A stretch of 46,330 nucleotides of DNA, taken from Coptodactyla brooksi. Lineage: Eukaryota; Arthropoda; Insecta; Coleoptera; Scarabaeidae. The first letter of the stretch is position 1. Every line of letters starts with the position of its first letter. Positions 42,601 to 46,330 of this stretch are shown one piece after another. Under the pieces are notes generated by a model. It worked only from the letters and a program-made list of their open reading frames with translations, was not told the origin of the DNA and did not search any database. The translations under genes were made by a program, and so were the position numbers. The DNA lies in the NCBI GenBank assembly GCA_033557675.1, contig JAWQRM010000009.1, positions 1-46,330 of the forward strand. The letters are read 5' to 3'.

Positions 42601-42862
42601 TGTGCGCTTATTGTTAGTAACATATAAAAAAAGACTCACAGGCTCCTGCATTTTTCTGTTTTAAGATTCTGAGTTAAACGTGGGTCATAGCAAACACAAG
42701 AAATGCAGATTCTAATGCGAACTAGAACCATAAGATTAGCAGTGAAATTGTAGTACAAGAAATGGTAGTTAGACGTAATAGAAATGGAGCAAAAAACTGA
42801 AATGGAAATGGTCAGATATATAGCGTCCTTGTATGCAGCAGAAAATGTATTACCAACATATA
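42601..42862 (+). repeat. direct repeat, copy A
   Basis: It matches 43215-43443 through AGACTCA(C/T)AGGC, CATAGCA.ACACA..AAATG, AACTAGAACCATAAGA, TACAAGAAATGGTA and CGTCCTTGTATGCAGCA at roughly 80 percent identity. Copy A ends at ACCAACATATAC, immediately before the fold-back. The function is unknown. Reading frames are short. Confidence 0.75.
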
Positions 42863-42865
42863 CAG

Positions 42866-43156
42866 GGTAACCGACAAATCTATATCATATGTTCTAGAGG
42901 TGATTCTGATCAAAACAGTTCATATACAGCATAAGTCAATTCCTTTTCGTTTTCGAGATATAAATGAAACATACATTAATTATAATATCGATGAATATTA
43001 TCGATAAATTAAAAATTTATTATATCGAGATATAATATATTATTATGTAGTTATTTCGAGTTGTCTCGAAAACGAAAAGGAATTGATCTATGGTGTGTAT
43101 GAATTTTTTTTATCAGAATAACCTCTAGAATACAGGATATAAGTTTGTCGGTTACC
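42866..43156. mobile_element. MITE with about 100-bp inverted repeats
   Basis: GGTAACCGACAAA at 42866-42878 and its exact inverse at 43144-43156 are the tips. Pairing continues through TCTAGAGGT(G/T)ATTCTGAT and TCAATTCCTTTTCGTTTTCG, then CGAGA. The loop region is AT-rich (ATATCGATGAATATTATCG). There is no coding content. It stands between the two direct repeats. Confidence 0.85.
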
Positions 43157-43214
43157 TCGGGGAAAGTAAATACTTTAACCAGTCTTAAAATGTTCTGCCC
43201 TAAAATTCTTGATA

Positions 43215-43443
43215 TGTACGCTTAGTAATAGCACCGAATATCACAAAAACAGACTCATAGGCAGTCAGACGCGGCCCATAGCACACACAAAAAATGTAGG
43301 CAAACTAGAACCATAAGAATTAACAATGGAATTGGAATACAAGAAATGGTAATAGAGGTAATAGATTTAAAGAAGAATCTGAAATGCAAATGGTTGGATA
43401 TATACCGTCCTTGTATGCAGCAAAAAATGGATTGCCAACATAT
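43215..43443 (+). repeat. direct repeat, copy B
   Basis: This is the second copy of the repeat at 42601-42862. After the shared end ACATATATA it continues into a frame on the plus strand, 43384-43575 (YIPSLYAAKNGLPTYITNIP), that copy A lacks because the MITE follows it. Confidence 0.75.
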
Positions 43444-43654
43444 ATAACTAACATCCCAGAGAAGAAAAGAAAGAACATGAAAGAACAGGAATGTTCTACC
43501 CCAGAATTCTTTGGACGGAGAGATCTTCACTTGATTTCGCCAACAAACCTCAAACTTTTTACGAATGCATTATAATAAAGTCGGTAGAAAGATAGCACAA
43601 GATCATGGAATACGATGGTCAATAGATAATTGATTGCAGATAATTTTGTGTACT

Positions 43655-43905
43655 AAATAAATACATGTGCTTTGTGGAGCTCTAGGGACCCAACTGAACT
43701 TCTGTGCCGACTCAACATTTTCTGAAATAGAAAACTGGAATCCTTATTTTATCAGTGCAGCTGTGTCTGGCGATATCTTTAAAATGATTCTGAGGTTCAT
43801 TTGCTTCGAGAATGTTAAGAGAGCATATTGGGAGTACCACCAGACAAGCTTACGGAGTGGACAAAACAGTCTCTCACGTTTTGATTTATTGAACAATGTT
43901 TAATG
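43655..43905 (+). pseudogene. possible piggyBac transposase scrap
   Basis: The frame 43667-43903 reads MLCGALGTQLNF, then WNPYFISAAVSGDIFKMILR and FICFENVKR. The pattern (L)CGAL, then PxFxAAxSxDxFKxILRFxxFDN, resembles the N-terminal blocks of piggyBac transposases, the same region as 18100-18260. A shifted frame then gives DKTVSHVLIY, where DKxxPxRxxF would be expected. No TTAA-flanked ends or catalytic part are visible. The upstream frame at 43384-43575 is not recognisable. The assignment is tentative. Confidence 0.4.
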
Positions 43906-44149
43906 AAAACTGACGAAAGTTTGAGTGTTAAACTTTCAGTTTGACTAATGTTTAAACTTTGACTATCAACCACTTTACACAACACCAATTTACACAACAC
44001 TAATTTCGTATTTTGAAGAGCAGTAACTGCTTATTGTATCTTGCGAATAATTGAACACAAACTTTATGCACTTTCTCGTGGAAGCTTATAATTTAGCACT
44101 AATCCAAATTCTGCACGAAGAAATTTTTGATCCATTTTGAATACTGCCT

Positions 44150-44620
44150 TCGGTTAATAATCCACTTCTACACTACACTACTAAGGAACGTCTCGTATCG
44201 TGCAATTCTGCTTTGTCTTCACGGAAAGAATGTTTCCCTCCAATCTGGGTCATCACTGACTAACAAGCCATTAGTCGGTAGCACCTGACGTTCCATTGTT
44301 AGAACTGTCGGCGAAGGGCCTGCGATATAGAGAGAGGTGGCCCATTGTGATGATGTACAATGGACGCACCGAACGGGCGGTAGTATGCGTTCATGGTGTT
44401 CGATATCGAGGGAGCCTTTTGTGGAGAACCGAATCACGCGAGTAGACCGGATTGGTTTTCTCGATCTAGGATCGCCCAAGTCTGCTGGCGGTCAGCTTCC
44501 AATTAATTAAAGTACGGCCACCAGGTCTTTCGAATTACTGGCGTGCTGCGTAGTCGTAATTTAATACGTACCTAAACAGGCAGAACTGGAGTATTAAAGG
44601 GGAGAACGGAAGGCGGTGAC
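44150..44620. other. GC-richer unique patch with 86-codon frame
   Basis: The minus strand is open from 44479 to 44219 (MGDPRSRKPIRSTRVIRFS onward), with many CG dinucleotides and a composition unlike the flanks. I recognise no domain. It could be host single-copy DNA, an exon fragment or an unknown element. Confidence 0.3.
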
Positions 44621-45834
44621 AAGTAGATAGAATTAAGATAAGCCGGTTTAGGCAACACGCTAATGATGTGATAAAGTTTTATCATAAAAACTGCGAAACA
44701 TACGTTTATAATTAAATAACCAACTTACACCGAGATATGTTGCAATTTAATTCAAAAGCAGGTGGAACATATGAAGATCATTTTGACGTTTGTTTGACGT
44801 TTTTCATAGTAACCACGAAAGTGTTCATTGTAAGCTGCCCTTCATTGTAAGCTGCTCACTTTCTTATCATAGTGCATTGTGCTAATAAAAATAACGTTTT
44901 CATTCTTTTAGGCATATGACACAATTGTGGCATCCTTGGTATAATAATAAGCAGGACTATGTACTTCTTCACCTATTGTAATCACAGAAAGTTTATTTTT
45001 TCTGACCGTTTCTAACATTGTTCTGGTCAAGTTCATTCTAGATTAAAAAAAAACAGTGGTTCGCAAACGAATGCAATATTTCGAGATTAATTTTCCTTTG
45101 TTCTAAACTGTGAAAGAAACTAAAATTTATAGAGTATAGAAATTTAGTCAAAGGAATAGATTTTGACAGGAAAATCAGTGTTATAGTCATGTCTACATAA
45201 AAGTTTGTTTAAATTAGTCACGTCGTTTATCCCCTATTCAAAATTTTCAATTTTATTTTTTAACGCTGTAAATGTCTCTACCGGACAGATAGAGAAATTT
45301 TGAATCTTGATGAGTTAGATCACATCTTATTTTCATTAAATCATGGGTCTGACCGCAGACGATTACAGTAAATAAAGATAAACATTGATTTTCTTTATTT
45401 ATAAATAAATAGATAACCAAGAAGTGCAAAAAATAAAAGTATTACAGAATAAGCAAGTTGTCCATAAAAAAGTGTTACTAGAAAATTGTTTTTTTTAATT
45501 AGATACTCTATACCCTATATAATATGGATTCTATATTAAAAAAATGCATACGTGATGTTCTAACATAAACAGATTTCAAAGTCATTCGACCTATCACGTT
45601 TTCGAATATGGCTTAGTTTTAAGGACACGCGATAGAAACTACTATTTCTGCAAATGCTGTCCAAGGTATGTTGCTATGCGTATACAGCGTTTCCTAAATT
45701 ATTTCAAATGGAATATCCTGTGTATTACCGCATCCCTTGATTCTTCAGAGAAAGGTATGAGGGCTACCTATATACTTCGAAGATTTCGAAAATTAGATTT
45801 CGAACTTCATTTGTCATTGACATTGTCATTGACA
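44621..45834. other. no gene; small tandem repeat at 44824-44855
   Basis: TTCATTGTAAGCTGC occurs at 44824-44838 and again at 44841-44855 (17-bp period). A TTGTCATTGACA doublet lies at 45810-45834, directly before mariner copy 4. Nothing else stands out in the AT-rich sequence. Confidence 0.5.
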
Positions 45835-46257
45835 TACACCGCATGACAATTAAACAACAAGAATTTGAATTTAAAGCTTACAACACGTAGTGTCATCTAT
45901 GACATGTATTGTTAGAAAGATACAAGTCACCTCTTTCGAACGCACCCAAGTTTATGCTAATAGGATGACGGTTTATAAAGTTACAGCCATTTGAATGACG
46001 GTAAAAGTAGTATTGATGTCGTAAAAACATAATGGAACAAAGAGCAAATTTTGAATTTTGTTTTAAACTGGGAAAAAATGACTTATGAATTGATAAAAAA
46101 AGTGTATGGTGATGATTGTACGTGTAAAGCTAGAGTTTATAAGTGGTTCAATCGTTTTAAAAATTGCCGTGAAGATTTAAATGATAATGAAGGACTTGGT
46201 AGTCCTGAAAGTAAAAATCGTGCTGAATTGCTAGAAAAAATCCGTGTAATTATTGCT
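45835..46257 (+). mobile_element. mariner element, copy 4, 5' part
   Basis: The terminal repeat at 45835-45861 (TACACCGCATGACAATTAAA) and the leader (AGATACAAGTCACCTCTTTC, GCCATTTGAATGACGGTAAA) match copies 1-3 on the opposite strand. The element is cut at about 46257, where the sequence changes. Confidence 0.85.
46032..46257 (+). pseudogene. mariner transposase, N-terminal part (SETMAR-like family)
   Basis: The ATG at 46032 begins MEQRANFEFCFKLGK. A +1 shift near 46075 leads into the frame from 46078: YELIKKVYGDDCTCKARVYK, then WFNRFKNCREDLND, ESKNRAELLEKIRV. This is the first helix-turn-helix and linker of the family. The second helix-turn-helix and the catalytic domain are absent because other sequence starts at about 46258. 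The frame stays open to the window edge by chance. Confidence 0.85.
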
Positions 46258-46330
46258 ACGAGGGTTGCCTTTTATGTTTCGGGATTTGGCAACCCTGGTG
46301 TTGCAATCTGGCAACTGACAGGTCTATCGT
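46258..46330 (+). mobile_element. possible end of another transposon, cut by window edge
   Basis: Right after a TA in mariner copy 4 the text becomes CGAGGGTTGCC, with AGGGTTGCC (46261-46269) and its inverse GGCAACCCT (46288-46296) forming a hairpin. The CGAGGGTTGCC start resembles mariner-type ends, and a GGCAACCCTGTA tip closes the nested element at 21066-21077. Only 73 bases are visible, so the identity is open. Confidence 0.35.

Noticed and set aside
1..46330. CRISPR arrays, bacterial operons, tRNA or rRNA genes
   Set aside because: No regularly spaced repeats, no ribosome-binding-site-led gene runs and no cloverleaf or rRNA core sequences were seen. The content is eukaryotic transposon DNA.

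Overview
The window looks like a stretch of AT-rich intergenic DNA from an animal, most probably an insect. The reasons are the mix of mobile elements (mariner/Tc1, piggyBac, hAT, Crypton-like, Penelope-like, Ty3/gypsy and a non-LTR element with an AP-type endonuclease), the base composition (roughly two-thirds A+T by eye, not computed) and the lack of any long intact reading frame. I find no convincing host protein gene, no tRNA or rRNA and no prokaryotic feature. Almost every coding trace is a decayed transposon gene, and most short open frames are chance frames in AT-rich DNA.

Layout. 1-2.3 kb: a piggyBac-like tip, a hAT/BED transposase relic and a 140-bp fold-back. 2.5-5.2 kb: a mariner (copy 1) carrying a nested long-inverted-repeat DNA transposon. 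5.3-8.1 kb: a Penelope-type repeat tail, a second Tc1/mariner-superfamily transposase relic and another Penelope-type box. 8.7-9.8 kb: an internally deleted mariner with both ends (copy 2), then an isolated gypsy integrase scrap. 12.3-15.4 kb: mariner copy 3, a truncated Crypton-like tyrosine recombinase and a fold-back transposon derivative. 16.1-16.4 kb: a fold-back. 17.2-22.2 kb: a piggyBac bounded by TTAA, invaded by a long-inverted-repeat transposon that was itself invaded by a non-LTR retroelement with an 11-bp target duplication. 22.4-23.3 kb: two diverging Penelope endonuclease fragments. 26.2-26.6 kb: a fold-back. 29.7-30.2 kb: an unidentified, decayed coding-like segment. 30.5-34.45 kb: a different mariner relic, a Penelope endonuclease relic, two Penelope-type tails and a Penelope-like element with inverted pseudo-LTRs and 14-bp flanking repeats. 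36.6-37.3 kb: a large fold-back, also flanked by 14-bp direct repeats. 39-40.8 kb: another Penelope-like relic. 42.6-43.5 kb: a 230-bp direct duplication around a fold-back MITE. 43.7-43.9 kb: a possible piggyBac scrap. 45.8 kb to the edge: mariner copy 4, interrupted by something new.

The signal I find most interesting is shared by several of these parts. At least ten places carry the layout CTGANGA, short hairpin, GAAAC, a hammerhead-ribozyme-like box known from Penelope-like retroelements. In three otherwise unrelated fold-back elements the boxes diverge outward from the centre of symmetry, exactly as they do in the inverted pseudo-LTRs of the coding Penelope element at 32.6-34.4 kb. This suggests a class of body-less, inverted-pseudo-LTR Penelope derivatives. 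A second signal is a set of perfect 11-20 bp hairpins with 3-8 nt loops. Several are absent from paralogous copies inside this same window and look like template-switch footprints.
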